In this document: positions 1-6,917 of the stretch, piece by piece
Layout: each line of letters opens with the position of its first letter
Numbering within the stretch: position 1 is the first letter of the stretch
Assembly (NCBI GenBank): GCA_021295955.1
Contig: JAGWBJ010000015.1
Coordinates: forward strand, 1 to 40,049
Direction: 5' to 3'
Origin: Dehalococcoidia bacterium
GTDB lineage: Bacteria; Chloroflexota; Dehalococcoidia; Lucifugimonadales; JAGWBF01
DNA length: 40,049 nt
Made by a program: the position numbers and the translations under genes
The notes under the pieces: model-generated
What the model was told of the DNA's origin: nothing
Seen by the model: the letters and a program-made list of their open reading frames with translations, nothing else
Database searches by the model: none

Positions 1-1
1 G

Positions 2-241
2 ACTGAACGCAACGAGCTTATCAAACGGCTCCTAGCGGACACATGCGAGATGTGCGGCTCAACAGTGGATGTAGAAGTTCACCATGTCCGCGCACTTCGC
101 GACCTGAACGTGAAAGGCCAACGGGAAAAGCCCAAGTGGGTGCAAATCATGGCGGCGCGAAAGCGCAAGACCCTCGTGGTCTGCCGGACGTGTCACCTGA
201 ACGCCCACGACGGCAGTTGGAACCCGCGCAAGCAACAGTAG
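2..241 (+). CDS. Group II intron-encoded protein, C-terminal HNH domain (5' partial)
   Basis: This is the last 79 codons of a group II intron-encoded reverse transcriptase/maturase, read in frame from base 2 without a start. What remains is the HNH endonuclease domain that such proteins use to cut the second target strand during retrohoming. The sequence has the CEMCGS zinc-binding knuckle, the VEVHHVRALRDL histidine motif, the KPKWVQIMAARKRKT segment typical of this family, and the closing VCRTCHLNAHDG knuckle. All four cysteines and the HH pair are present, so this domain looks intact. The reverse transcriptase and maturase regions would lie upstream of base 1. The stop (TAG, 239-241) overlaps the first base of a 10-bp inverted repeat. 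Family assignment is firm; activity of the whole element cannot be judged here. Confidence 0.9.
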   Translation, partial: TERNELIKRLLADTCEMCGSTVDVEVHHVRALRDLNVKGQREKPKWVQIMAARKRKTLVVCRTCHLNAHDGSWNPRKQQ

Positions 242-250
242 GTAGTGTCA
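241..250 (+). repeat. Left arm of 10-bp inverted repeat around lipoprotein cassette
   Basis: GGTAGTGTCA, immediately at the stop codon of the intron-encoded protein. Its exact reverse complement is at 965-974, so the two copies bracket the lipoprotein unit. The same 10-mer occurs once more at 31371-31380 beside another dispersed repeat. Confidence 0.6.
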
Positions 251-348
251 CGACTCGGACGACTGACGCCCCAGCAACGTTCTCCCCACCAGGCACATAG
301 TCACGGAATGGACACTGTTAGTGCCACCGGCGTTCACGCCATTACCAC

Positions 349-376
349 TGACCCTTCCGCCGTACTCTGGTATAAT
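349..376 (+). promoter_or_regulatory. Candidate sigma-70 promoter for the lipoprotein
   Basis: A perfect TATAAT lies at 371-376, with a weak -35 (TGACCC, 349-354) 16 nt upstream. The last two bases of the -10 box are the first two of the candidate ATG at 375. If this promoter is used, transcription would start near 383, downstream of that ATG, so the start codon or the promoter assignment must be wrong in one respect. Confidence 0.4.
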
Positions 377-905
377 GCCAGTTACCCCTGCACAGGGAGG
401 ACAGCGCACGACTTCTGAATCCGAGCATACGAATGGGCAACGCTCCCCGCAGCAGGCCCAGGGCCGTCAATCGCCCATCCTCGTCCTGCTGCTTGGTCTG
501 GCTGCGCTAGCCCTGGCCCTGACCGCCTGTGGCGGCCCGTCCAGCACCAGCGCCCCCGATGTCACTAGCGCAACGAGGGTGCCGGAATGGGAGGAGACGG
601 TCGAGTTCTCCCTGAAGTGGCTCGACACTCACCTCGTGGAAATCCTCGTTGAGAGATGCGAGCAAGTGAAATTCCATGTGGTCGCCTCCAACATGGTGGG
701 GCTAGGGTACCGTGACCCTGCCAGGGGTCACGTCACTATGGACAGCTCCGACGACTATAGCAGTTCCATAGCAATAGAAGAGTCGGGCATCTTGGCCCTA
801 GCGGCCCGCCACGCGGGTTTTGGGGGAGAAGAAACCACTATCGATGTCACCATCTCGTACCGCATAGACCCGTACAGCCAGGGGTTTTGTTTCCCAACCA
901 GCTGA
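375..905 (+). CDS. Small predicted lipoprotein inside the group II intron
   Basis: A 176-residue protein of unknown function. After a polar Gln/Ser-rich stretch of about 33 residues there is a hydrophobic segment (ILVLLLGLAALALAL) ending in a lipobox LTAC. Export and lipid anchoring at the cysteine are therefore predicted, and the unusually long N-terminus suggests the annotated start is too far upstream. The mature part begins with a Ser/Thr/Pro-rich tether (GGPSSTSAPD) and continues into a compact domain of about 110 residues with regular beta-strand-like alternation. No family was recognised. ATG 375 was preferred over GTG 321, but neither has a clear ribosome-binding site and no later ATG/GTG/TTG exists in frame before the signal peptide. 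The gene has its own terminator (932-962) and is bracketed by the 10-bp inverted repeat. Confidence 0.65.
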   Translation: MPVTPAQGGQRTTSESEHTNGQRSPQQAQGRQSPILVLLLGLAALALALTACGGPSSTSAPDVTSATRVPEWEETVEFSLKWLDTHLVEILVERCEQVKFHVVASNMVGLGYRDPARGHVTMDSSDDYSSSIAIEESGILALAARHAGFGGEETTIDVTISYRIDPYSQGFCFPTS

Positions 906-931
906 CCTGCCTAACGACCCGCAACCACACG

Positions 932-962
932 TACCGCGCCACCCGGCGCGGTATTTGCTTTT
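932..962 (+). terminator. Intrinsic terminator after the intron-embedded lipoprotein
   Basis: A perfect 9-bp stem (TACCGCGCC at 932-940 with GGCGCGGTA at 945-953), loop ACCC, followed by TTTGCTTTT. It is 26 nt after the lipoprotein stop and would end that transcript before domain V. Confidence 0.8.
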
Positions 963-964
963 AC

Positions 965-974
965 TGACACTACC
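965..974 (-). repeat. Right arm of 10-bp inverted repeat
   Basis: TGACACTACC, the exact reverse complement of 241-250. It lies between the lipoprotein terminator and domain V, about 15 nt before the latter. The match does not extend into the flanks. Confidence 0.6.
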
Positions 975-989
975 CACATCGACACTAGA

Positions 990-1072
990 GAGCCGGATGC
1001 GGTGAAAGCCGCACGTCCGGTTCGGAGGGGGGCCGACGGAAAAGTGCTCCGGTAACACGGGGTAACCCCTAC
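990..1072 (+). ncRNA. Group II intron domains V and VI
   Basis: Domain V is 990-1023: a GAGCCGG/CCGGTTC basal helix, an upper GCGGT/GCCGC helix and a GAAA tetraloop. The catalytic AGC triad is at 991-993. This is the most conserved part of the ribozyme and appears undamaged. The GC-rich hairpin region up to CCCCTAC (about 1024-1072) is interpreted as domain VI with the branch-point adenosine and the 3' splice site. The exact 3' end is approximate. Confidence 0.8.
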
Positions 1073-1078
1073 GGTCCC

Positions 1079-1121
1079 CGTATCGAGTACGAGGACATGC
1101 CTTCGGCGGGACGGCGGTGGC
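1079..1121 (+). repeat. Dispersed repeat, copy A
   Basis: About 41 bp that match the minus strand near 31400-31442 at roughly 36 positions. The shared core is TACGAGGACATGCCTTCG followed by a G-rich tail. Read in one frame both copies give a similar peptide (RI-E/K-YEDMPS-A/R-GRRW), but neither lies in a convincing gene. This copy begins a few bases after the intron 3' end. Confidence 0.65.
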
Positions 1122-1232
1122 AAGGGGTCACGCCGCGCCTGCCCCTGTAGTGGGTACGGTGGCCCCGGCACCGGCAACGGTGTACAATGGCGTACAGGCA
1201 CAGACCGAGCAGTGCTTGAGGGAGGTTAGGTT

Positions 1233-2126
1233 ATGGCCGTCACGCCCCAGCTTGAAGAGCTGATACGTCTCCTGAAGGCGGCCGGCGGCGAGCCCCGGGC
1301 CACCATCGAGGAGGCCCGGGCCTCCTACGAGCTGCGGATGTCCAGCCTGGAGCTGGACGCCGACGTTACGACGGAGCGGGTGGGCGCGGGAGGCGTGCCC
1401 GCCGAGTGGGTGTCCACTCCCGGCACGGCCCGGGACCGGGTGATGCTGTACCTCCACGGGGGGTACTACGCCATCGGCTCCATGAGGACCCACCGCGTCT
1501 ACCTGTCCCGGCTGTCCAGGGCCACCGGCGCCCGGCTCCTGGGGCTGGACTACCGCCTTGCCCCCGAGAACCCCTTTCCCGCGGCGCTGCAGGACACCCT
1601 GGCCGCCTATCGCTGGCTCATCTCCAACGGTATCGAGCCGAAGAAGATAGCCATCGGCGGCGAGTCGGCCGGCGGAGGGCTCACGGCCGCGGCGTGCGTG
1701 GCACTGCGGTACATGGGAGACCCGTTGCCCGGCGCCGCTGTGTGCATCTCCTCGTGGGCCGACCTTGCCCACACCGGCGAGTCCATCACCTCCAACGCGG
1801 CGGTGGACCCCACGGTTACCCTGGAGCGAGGCGCCGAGATGGCCCGCCTATACCTGGCGGGCAGGGACCCGAAAACGCCGCTGGCGTCTCCCGTCTACGC
1901 CGACCTGGGGGGCCTGCCGCCCATGCTCATCATGGCGGGCTCCGTAGAGATACTAAGGGACGACTCGGTACGCTTGGCCCAGAGGGCCCAGGAGGCGGGG
2001 GTAGAGGCCACACTGGAGATATGGGACGACATGCCCCACAACTGGCCCATGTACGCCCACATGCTGCCCGAGGCCCAGCGGGCGGTGGACCGCATAGGCG
2101 AGTTCGTACAAGGGCATCTGGGCTAG
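1233..2126 (+). CDS. Alpha/beta hydrolase (hormone-sensitive lipase-like esterase)
   Basis: A 297-residue cytosolic esterase/lipase of the alpha/beta hydrolase-3 (hormone-sensitive lipase) family; no signal peptide. The oxyanion-hole motif HGGYY is near residue 71. The nucleophile elbow GGESAGGG has Ser145, and the triad is completed by Asp243 or Asp244 (ILRDD) and His269 (DMPHNW). These enzymes hydrolyse short-chain carboxylic esters or amides; the substrate cannot be read from sequence. ATG 1233 has a good ribosome-binding site (GGGAGG, 1220-1225). It is the first of four same-strand genes; 54 nt separate it from the aminotransferase. Family assignment is confident, substrate unknown. Confidence 0.88.
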   Translation: MAVTPQLEELIRLLKAAGGEPRATIEEARASYELRMSSLELDADVTTERVGAGGVPAEWVSTPGTARDRVMLYLHGGYYAIGSMRTHRVYLSRLSRATGARLLGLDYRLAPENPFPAALQDTLAAYRWLISNGIEPKKIAIGGESAGGGLTAAACVALRYMGDPLPGAAVCISSWADLAHTGESITSNAAVDPTVTLERGAEMARLYLAGRDPKTPLASPVYADLGGLPPMLIMAGSVEILRDDSVRLAQRAQEAGVEATLEIWDDMPHNWPMYAHMLPEAQRAVDRIGEFVQGHLG

Positions 2127-2180
2127 GACGACGGACCCAACGGGGCGTGCGACGCTACGCGCCCCCGCCCGAGAAGGACC

Positions 2181-3116
2181 ATGGACCCGGGGAGGCATCA
2201 GGTGGACTACCATATCTGGCTCAATGGAGAATACGTGCCTCGCTGCGAGGCCAAGATCAGCATGACGGACCGGGGGTTCAGGCTGGGCGACGTGGTGTTC
2301 GACACCTCCAGGACCTTCGACGGAGAGGTCTTCCGCCTGCGTGACCACCTGGACCGGCTGTACCGCTCCCTGAAGTACACAAGGATCGACCCGGGCATGT
2401 CCATCGACGAGATGGAGCGGTTGACCCTGGAGGTGGTCCGGCGCAACGAAGAGGTGCGCAGGGCGGCCAACGACGACTACATGGTCACCCAAATCGTCAC
2501 CAGGGGCGAGGGAGCCGCCATCGGCGCCGCGCGGGCCAACGTGTCCATATGGATCGACCCCATCGACTTCGCGCGATACGCACCCCTGTACGAGAGCGGC
2601 GCCCACGTGGTGATTCCCCGAACCCGCAGCTATTCCTCGGACCAGGTGGACCCCAAGGTGAAGCACTACAGCCGGCTGAACTTCGTCATGGCCGAGCTGG
2701 AGACCCGGGACGTGGACCCGAACGCCTTTCCCGTGCTGCTGGACCCGGATGGAAACGTATCCGAGAGCATCGGGGCCAACTTCTGCATCGTCACCGGGGG
2801 AGTGCTCAGGACGCCGGGGGGCAAGAGCATCCTCCATGGAGTATCCCGCATGACCCTGCTGGAGCTGGCCGAACGGCTGGACATCCCCACCTCCCAGGAG
2901 GACCTCCAGCCCTACGACGTGTACACCGCAGACGAGGCGTTCCTCTGCAGCACACCCTACTCGGTGCTCCCCGTAGGCCGGGCCGACAACCGAAAGATAG
3001 GGTCCAAGGTGCCCGGACCCGTCACCAGGCAGCTCCTGGCCGCCTGGAGCGAGATGGTGGGGCTGGACATCGTCGACCAGGTAGCCGAGAGGGCCCGGGC
3101 GTCGGGGGGCGGGTAG
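2181..3116 (+). CDS. Class IV PLP-dependent aminotransferase (branched-chain aminotransferase-like)
   Basis: A 311-residue fold-type IV PLP enzyme, the family of branched-chain aminotransferases, D-amino acid aminotransferases and aminodeoxychorismate lyase. The presumed Schiff-base lysine is Lys161 in the segment VKHYSRLN. The phosphate-binding/cofactor glutamate is in VSESIGANF (about residue 195), and the HGVSR segment at about 219-223 is typical. The N-terminal TDRGFRLGD motif is also characteristic. Which amino acid is used is not determined by these motifs; a branched-chain or aromatic substrate is the usual default. GAGAAGGA just before ATG 2181 is the ribosome-binding site. The gene lies 71 nt before gamma-glutamyltransferase, with which it may be cotranscribed. 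Confidence 0.85.
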   Translation: MDPGRHQVDYHIWLNGEYVPRCEAKISMTDRGFRLGDVVFDTSRTFDGEVFRLRDHLDRLYRSLKYTRIDPGMSIDEMERLTLEVVRRNEEVRRAANDDYMVTQIVTRGEGAAIGAARANVSIWIDPIDFARYAPLYESGAHVVIPRTRSYSSDQVDPKVKHYSRLNFVMAELETRDVDPNAFPVLLDPDGNVSESIGANFCIVTGGVLRTPGGKSILHGVSRMTLLELAERLDIPTSQEDLQPYDVYTADEAFLCSTPYSVLPVGRADNRKIGSKVPGPVTRQLLAAWSEMVGLDIVDQVAERARASGGG

Positions 3117-3187
3117 AGCGGCGCGACGGCAGGACGGGAGGCAAAGCGCCGCCCTTCCACCAGGGCGTCACAAGGCAGGAGGTGCTT

Positions 3188-4921
3188 ATGGCACAGGGTG
3201 TCCGGTCATACAGAAGCCCCTTCATGGGGACCACCCACGTGGTGGCCTCGGGGCACTACCTGGCGGCCCAGGCGGGCTACCGGATACTGGAGCAGGGAGG
3301 CAACGCCATCGACGCCGGCGTCGCCTCGGGCATCGCCCTCAACGTCACCCTGCCCCACCTAACCAGCTTCGGCGGAGTGGCGCCCATCGTCCTGTACGAC
3401 GCCGGGGCCGACAAGGTGGTGACCATCAGCGGGCTGGGACGCTGGCCGCAGGCGGCGGACCTGGAGGAGTTCACCAGGGAACACGGCGGAGACATCCCCG
3501 TGGGCATGCCTCGGAGCGTGGTGCCCGCGGCATGTGACGCTTGGCTGACGGCCCTCCGGGGCTACGGCACCATGACCTTCGGCGAGGTCGTGGCCCCCAG
3601 CATCGAGCTGGCGGAGCGGGGCTTCCCGGCGTCCTACAACATGTGCCAGGCCATCGAGTCCCAGCGGGACTTCATCGTTGGGTGTCCCGGCTCCGCCGAG
3701 ACCTTCATGCCCGGCGGCGCGCCTCTCTCTGCCGGCCAGGTAGTCGTTCAAAAGGACCTGGCGCAGGTGTTCAGGCAGATGGCCGAGGTGGAGTACGCCA
3801 ACACCCACCGGGGCCGGCCGGGCGCGATAGCGGCCGCGAGGGACTTCTTCTACCGGGGCGATATCGCCCAGAAGATGGTGGGGTTTTGCCAGGAGCAGGG
3901 CGGCATGCTCACCATGGACGACTTCGCCCGGTTCGGCGTCAAGGAGGAGACTCCCCAGTCAGGCACCTACGGCGACTACACGCTGTATACCTGCGGCCCC
4001 TGGTGCCAGGGCCCGTCCCTGGTCCAGATCCTCAACCTCCTGGAAGGCTACGACCTGAGGTCCATGGGCCACAACTCCGTGCAGTACCTGCACACCCTGG
4101 TGGAGGCCGTCAAGCTGGCCTTCTCCGACCGCCACAGCTACTACGGCGACCCCGACCTGGTGGAGGTGCCGCTGGCCGGACTCCTGTCCAAGGAGTACGC
4201 GGCCCACCGGCGGGCCGCCCTGGACCCAGCCCGGGCCCATCCCCGGATGCCCGAGGCCGGCGACCCCTGGCCCTTCCAGGGCGAGGCGCGAAACGGCAAT
4301 CGGGTGGAGGCGGAACCGCTCTCGGGCGCCTCGGAGCCGGACACCAGCTACACCTGCGTGGTGGACCGCTGGGGCAACGCGTTCTCCGCAACTCCCAGCG
4401 ACAGCTTCCTGACCACACCCATCGTGCCCGGACTGGGGATGATCATCTCCGGCCGGGGCAGCCAGACCTGGCTGGACCCCGAGCACCCCTCCCGCCTGGC
4501 TGCCTGGAAGCGGCCCAGGCTGACTCCCAATCCGGCCATGGTCTTCAAGGGCGGCAAGCCGTTCATGCCTTTCGGCACCCCCGGCGGGGACATGCAGGTG
4601 CCCGCCATGGTGCAAATGCTCCTGAACATCGTGGAGTTCGGCATGGACACACAGCAGGCGATAGAGGCTCCCCGGGCCCGGTCCCAGAGCTTCCCCGACT
4701 CCTTCTGGCCCCACACCTACCTGCCCGGAAGGTTGAACCTGGAAAGCCGTATAGACCGTGAGGTGGGCGACGCATTGGCCAAGCTGGGCCACGACGTCAG
4801 GTGGTGGCCCGAGTGGAACTCGGGCGCGGGAGGGCTGTGCGGCATCGTCATAGACCGGGAGCGGGGCATCCTCGTCGGCGGCGCCGACCCGCGCCGGGAC
4901 TCCTACGCGGTGGGCTGGTAG
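3188..4921 (+). CDS. Gamma-glutamyltransferase family protein
   Basis: A 577-residue Ntn-hydrolase of the gamma-glutamyltranspeptidase family, which cleaves gamma-glutamyl amides such as glutathione or transfers the glutamyl group. The precursor normally self-cleaves before a threonine; here Thr386 in PDTSYTCVVD is the best match to the nucleophile. The PFGTPGGDM motif near the C-terminus corresponds to the conserved oxyanion/substrate loop. The N-terminal EQGGNAIDAGVA segment is also typical. No signal peptide is evident, unlike many secreted members, so a cytosolic role or a related acylase activity is possible. ATG 3188 follows AGGAGG (3177-3182). The open frame extends further upstream, but without a supported start. 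Confidence 0.88.
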   Translation: MAQGVRSYRSPFMGTTHVVASGHYLAAQAGYRILEQGGNAIDAGVASGIALNVTLPHLTSFGGVAPIVLYDAGADKVVTISGLGRWPQAADLEEFTREHGGDIPVGMPRSVVPAACDAWLTALRGYGTMTFGEVVAPSIELAERGFPASYNMCQAIESQRDFIVGCPGSAETFMPGGAPLSAGQVVVQKDLAQVFRQMAEVEYANTHRGRPGAIAAARDFFYRGDIAQKMVGFCQEQGGMLTMDDFARFGVKEETPQSGTYGDYTLYTCGPWCQGPSLVQILNLLEGYDLRSMGHNSVQYLHTLVEAVKLAFSDRHSYYGDPDLVEVPLAGLLSKEYAAHRRAALDPARAHPRMPEAGDPWPFQGEARNGNRVEAEPLSGASEPDTSYTCVVDRWGNAFSATPSDSFLTTPIVPGLGMIISGRGSQTWLDPEHPSRLAAWKRPRLTPNPAMVFKGGKPFMPFGTPGGDMQVPAMVQMLLNIVEFGMDTQQAIEAPRARSQSFPDSFWPHTYLPGRLNLESRIDREVGDALAKLGHDVRWWPEWNSGAGGLCGIVIDRERGILVGGADPRRDSYAVGW

Positions 4922-4937
4922 CTGGAACACGTTCAGG

Positions 4938-5007
4938 ACTTAAGGGGCAAGATTTAAGGGGCAAAACTTAAAGAGCAAGATTGAGAGGGCAAGAGTAAAA
5001 GGGCGAT
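4938..5007 (+). repeat. Five tandem 14-nt units ending in the DUF1015 start codon
   Basis: Five consecutive 14-nt units: ACTTAAGGGGCAAG, ATTTAAGGGGCAAA, ACTTAAAGAGCAAG, ATTGAGAGGGCAAG and AGTAAAAGGGCGAT. Each contains an AAGGGG-like purine block resembling a Shine-Dalgarno sequence. The last unit supplies both the ribosome-binding site (AAAAGGG) and the first two bases of ATG 5006. Confidence 0.85.
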
Positions 5008-6292
5008 GGCCGACGTTCGACCCTTCAGGGCCCTGAGATACGACTCCCAAGTGGTGGGTGGGCTGGACAACATAGTCTCCCCGCCCTTCGACACCATCTC
5101 CGCCGACCTCCAGCGGTCCCTCTACGGGCGGAGCCCCTACAACGTGGTCCGACTGGAGGGCGGGGAGAGGCTTCCCACCGACAGCGGCGAGGACAACCGG
5201 TATACCCGGGCGGCGGCGGCGATGGAGCGGTGGTCCCAAGAAGGGGTGCTGGTACGCGACTCTGCGCCGGCCTTCTACCTGATGCGCCACTCCTTCTCGG
5301 TCCGGGGCAAGCGGGCGGAGCGCCGCGAGCTGATGGCCGCCGTCCGCCTGGAGGAGTACGACCGCCGGGTGGTCCTCCCCCACGAGTACACCCGGGACGA
5401 GGACAAGCGGGACCGGCTGGCCCTGATGAAAGCCTGCCGCACCAACATCAGTCCCATTATGAGCCTTTATTCCGACGTGGAGGGCCGGGTCGCGGCGGTG
5501 CTGGCCCGAGTCATGGCATCGCCTCCCGCCGACTCTTTCTCCGACCCGGGCCGGCAGGAGTACGCCCAGTGGAGGGTGGACGGACCGGAGGACATCACGG
5601 CCATACGGGAGGCCCTGGAGTCGAGACCCCTGTACATCGCCGACGGGCACCACCGGTACGAGACTGCCCTGAACTACCGGCGGGAGTCGGGGGCCGGCGC
5701 CCCCGAAGCGGCCTCGGAGTTCGTGATGATGGGCCTCATCGAGTTCTCCGACCCGGGCCTGCTGGTGCTTCCCTACCACCGGGTGGTGAGCGGCCTGGCC
5801 GCGGACACCCTGGAGCGGGTCAGGGCGCGGCTGGGGGAGACCTTCGACTCCAGCCCCTACGCCGCCTCAGGGGTGGACTCCACGGCCGCTTTTCAGGCGG
5901 AGGTGGAGCGTCTCGGGGCGGACGGCCTCGCTATGGGCCTGCTGGAGCCTGGGGACGCCGGATACAGTAGCCTCACCCTGAGTGGCGGCGTCGATGCCGA
6001 GGGATGGGGCCTGCTGGGCGGGTCGGAGGCGTGGGTCCTGGAGGACCTGGTCCTGAAACCCATCCTGGGAGAGTCGCTGGAGAGATGCCTGAGCTACGTC
6101 CACGACGGAGAGGAGGTCGTGGATAGGGTCAGGAGCGGCGAGGCCCAGATGGGCTTTTTCCTGAAGCCCTTTCCCCTGGACCTGTTCAAGGAGATAATGG
6201 ACCGGGGGGAGAGGCTGCCCTCCAAGTCCACCTTCTTCTATCCCAAGCTGCCCACGGGCATAGTGATGAACCCGCTGGAGGGCTGGGTCTAG
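5006..6292 (+). CDS. DUF1015 family protein
   Basis: A 428-residue member of the DUF1015 family, whose biochemical role is not established. Family landmarks visible here are the N-terminal VRPFRALRY and SPPFDTIS segments, the central LPHEYT and KRDRLALM motifs, NISPIMSLYSD, and the histidine-rich ADGHHRYETAL, which looks like a catalytic or metal site. DUF1015 genes are often found near serine-biosynthesis genes; serA and an aminotransferase lie just beyond on the opposite strand, so a role in serine or phosphoserine metabolism is a reasonable guess only. ATG 5006 is preceded by the 14-nt repeat array. The stop overlaps the convergent downstream gene by 4 bp. Confidence 0.85.
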   Translation: MADVRPFRALRYDSQVVGGLDNIVSPPFDTISADLQRSLYGRSPYNVVRLEGGERLPTDSGEDNRYTRAAAAMERWSQEGVLVRDSAPAFYLMRHSFSVRGKRAERRELMAAVRLEEYDRRVVLPHEYTRDEDKRDRLALMKACRTNISPIMSLYSDVEGRVAAVLARVMASPPADSFSDPGRQEYAQWRVDGPEDITAIREALESRPLYIADGHHRYETALNYRRESGAGAPEAASEFVMMGLIEFSDPGLLVLPYHRVVSGLAADTLERVRARLGETFDSSPYAASGVDSTAAFQAEVERLGADGLAMGLLEPGDAGYSSLTLSGGVDAEGWGLLGGSEAWVLEDLVLKPILGESLERCLSYVHDGEEVVDRVRSGEAQMGFFLKPFPLDLFKEIMDRGERLPSKSTFFYPKLPTGIVMNPLEGWV

Positions 6293-6732
6293 GCCTCCTC
6301 GGGCTGGCCTCCGGTGATGGACCTCTCGGCGCGCTTGCTGTACTCGGCTATGAACTCCTCCAGCCGGCGTATCTCGGCCGCCACATCCTCGCCGGAGGTG
6401 TCGGCGGGAGGCTGGGCCTTCAGGTCCCGGAGCGTGTCCTTGGTCTCCTCCACCCTCCGGGTCAGCTCCAGGGCGGCCAGCTCATCGGAGGTGCGCTGCT
6501 TGATGGCCAGAAGGTGCCGGCGAGTGGCGATGGCGTCGTCCAGCCGCTCCTGGACCTCGGCCATGGCCGACAACGCCATGTCCAGCGGGGCCCTGCCGTA
6601 GATGGCCTGCTTGGGCAGCCTGTCGAGCTGGGTCCGGAACTGGTGCACCAGGCTGTCGAGCTGCGCCTCGCGGCCCTGAATGTCCGCCAGGACCAGCCTC
6701 AGCCTGGCCGTGGCCTCTCGTATCTGGACCAT
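6289..6732 (-). CDS. Hypothetical coiled-coil protein
   Basis: A 147-residue, highly charged, mostly helical protein with no signal peptide or membrane segment. Heptad-like spacing of Leu/Ile/Ala over most of its length (for example in the region around VQERLDDAIATRR and EIRRLEEFIAEY) suggests an extended coiled coil. It is not assigned to a family; prefoldin- or tropomyosin-like helices look similar at this resolution, so no function is proposed. ATG 6732 is chosen because GGAGGTGGG lies at the correct distance upstream; a GTG nine bases earlier overlaps that site. The gene ends within the stop region of DUF1015 (4-bp convergent overlap) and has its own upstream promoter candidate. Confidence 0.7.
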   Translation of the reverse strand: MVQIREATARLRLVLADIQGREAQLDSLVHQFRTQLDRLPKQAIYGRAPLDMALSAMAEVQERLDDAIATRRHLLAIKQRTSDELAALELTRRVEETKDTLRDLKAQPPADTSGEDVAAEIRRLEEFIAEYSKRAERSITGGQPEEA

Positions 6733-6856
6733 TGTTCCCACCTCCGGTCCGAAGTGGGCCTTTGCGGCATTCTAGGGATGCTCTGAACAACCCCAGACCG
6801 CTCCCGGGGTCCTGGAGCCCGCCGACCGGTGGACGGCCAGCGGATTTATTCAGACC

Positions 6857-6886
6857 ATTCTAGACATCCGCCCATAGCAAAGGCAA
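6857..6886 (-). promoter_or_regulatory. Candidate promoter for the coiled-coil gene
   Basis: On the minus strand TTGCCT (6886-6881) and TAGAAT (6862-6857) are separated by 18 nt, giving a start near 6850 and a leader of about 120 nt. A second TAGAAT lies at 6774-6769 without a clear -35. Confidence 0.45.
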
Positions 6887-6917
6887 GGCGCGCATGCACC
6901 GGATAAGGCGCTTACGC

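Larger units (their letters stand above)
2..1072 (+). mobile_element. 3' part of a group II intron (5' part outside window)
   Basis: The segment runs from the C-terminal end of a group II intron-encoded protein (2-241) to a recognisable domain V/VI (990-1072). In bacterial group II introns the protein is encoded in domain IV and domain V normally follows its stop codon within about 100 nt. Here the gap is about 750 nt and contains a complete lipoprotein transcription unit. The 5' exon boundary, domains I-III and the reverse transcriptase domain lie upstream of the window. The 3' boundary at about 1072 is placed from the usual terminal AY dinucleotide and is approximate. The element lies directly before a dispersed repeat (1079-1121), which may have been its target. 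Confidence 0.75.

Noticed and set aside
2549..3187. Upstream extension of the gamma-glutamyltransferase frame
   Set aside because: The extension overlaps the class IV aminotransferase in another frame, and homology plus an AGGAGG site support ATG 3188.
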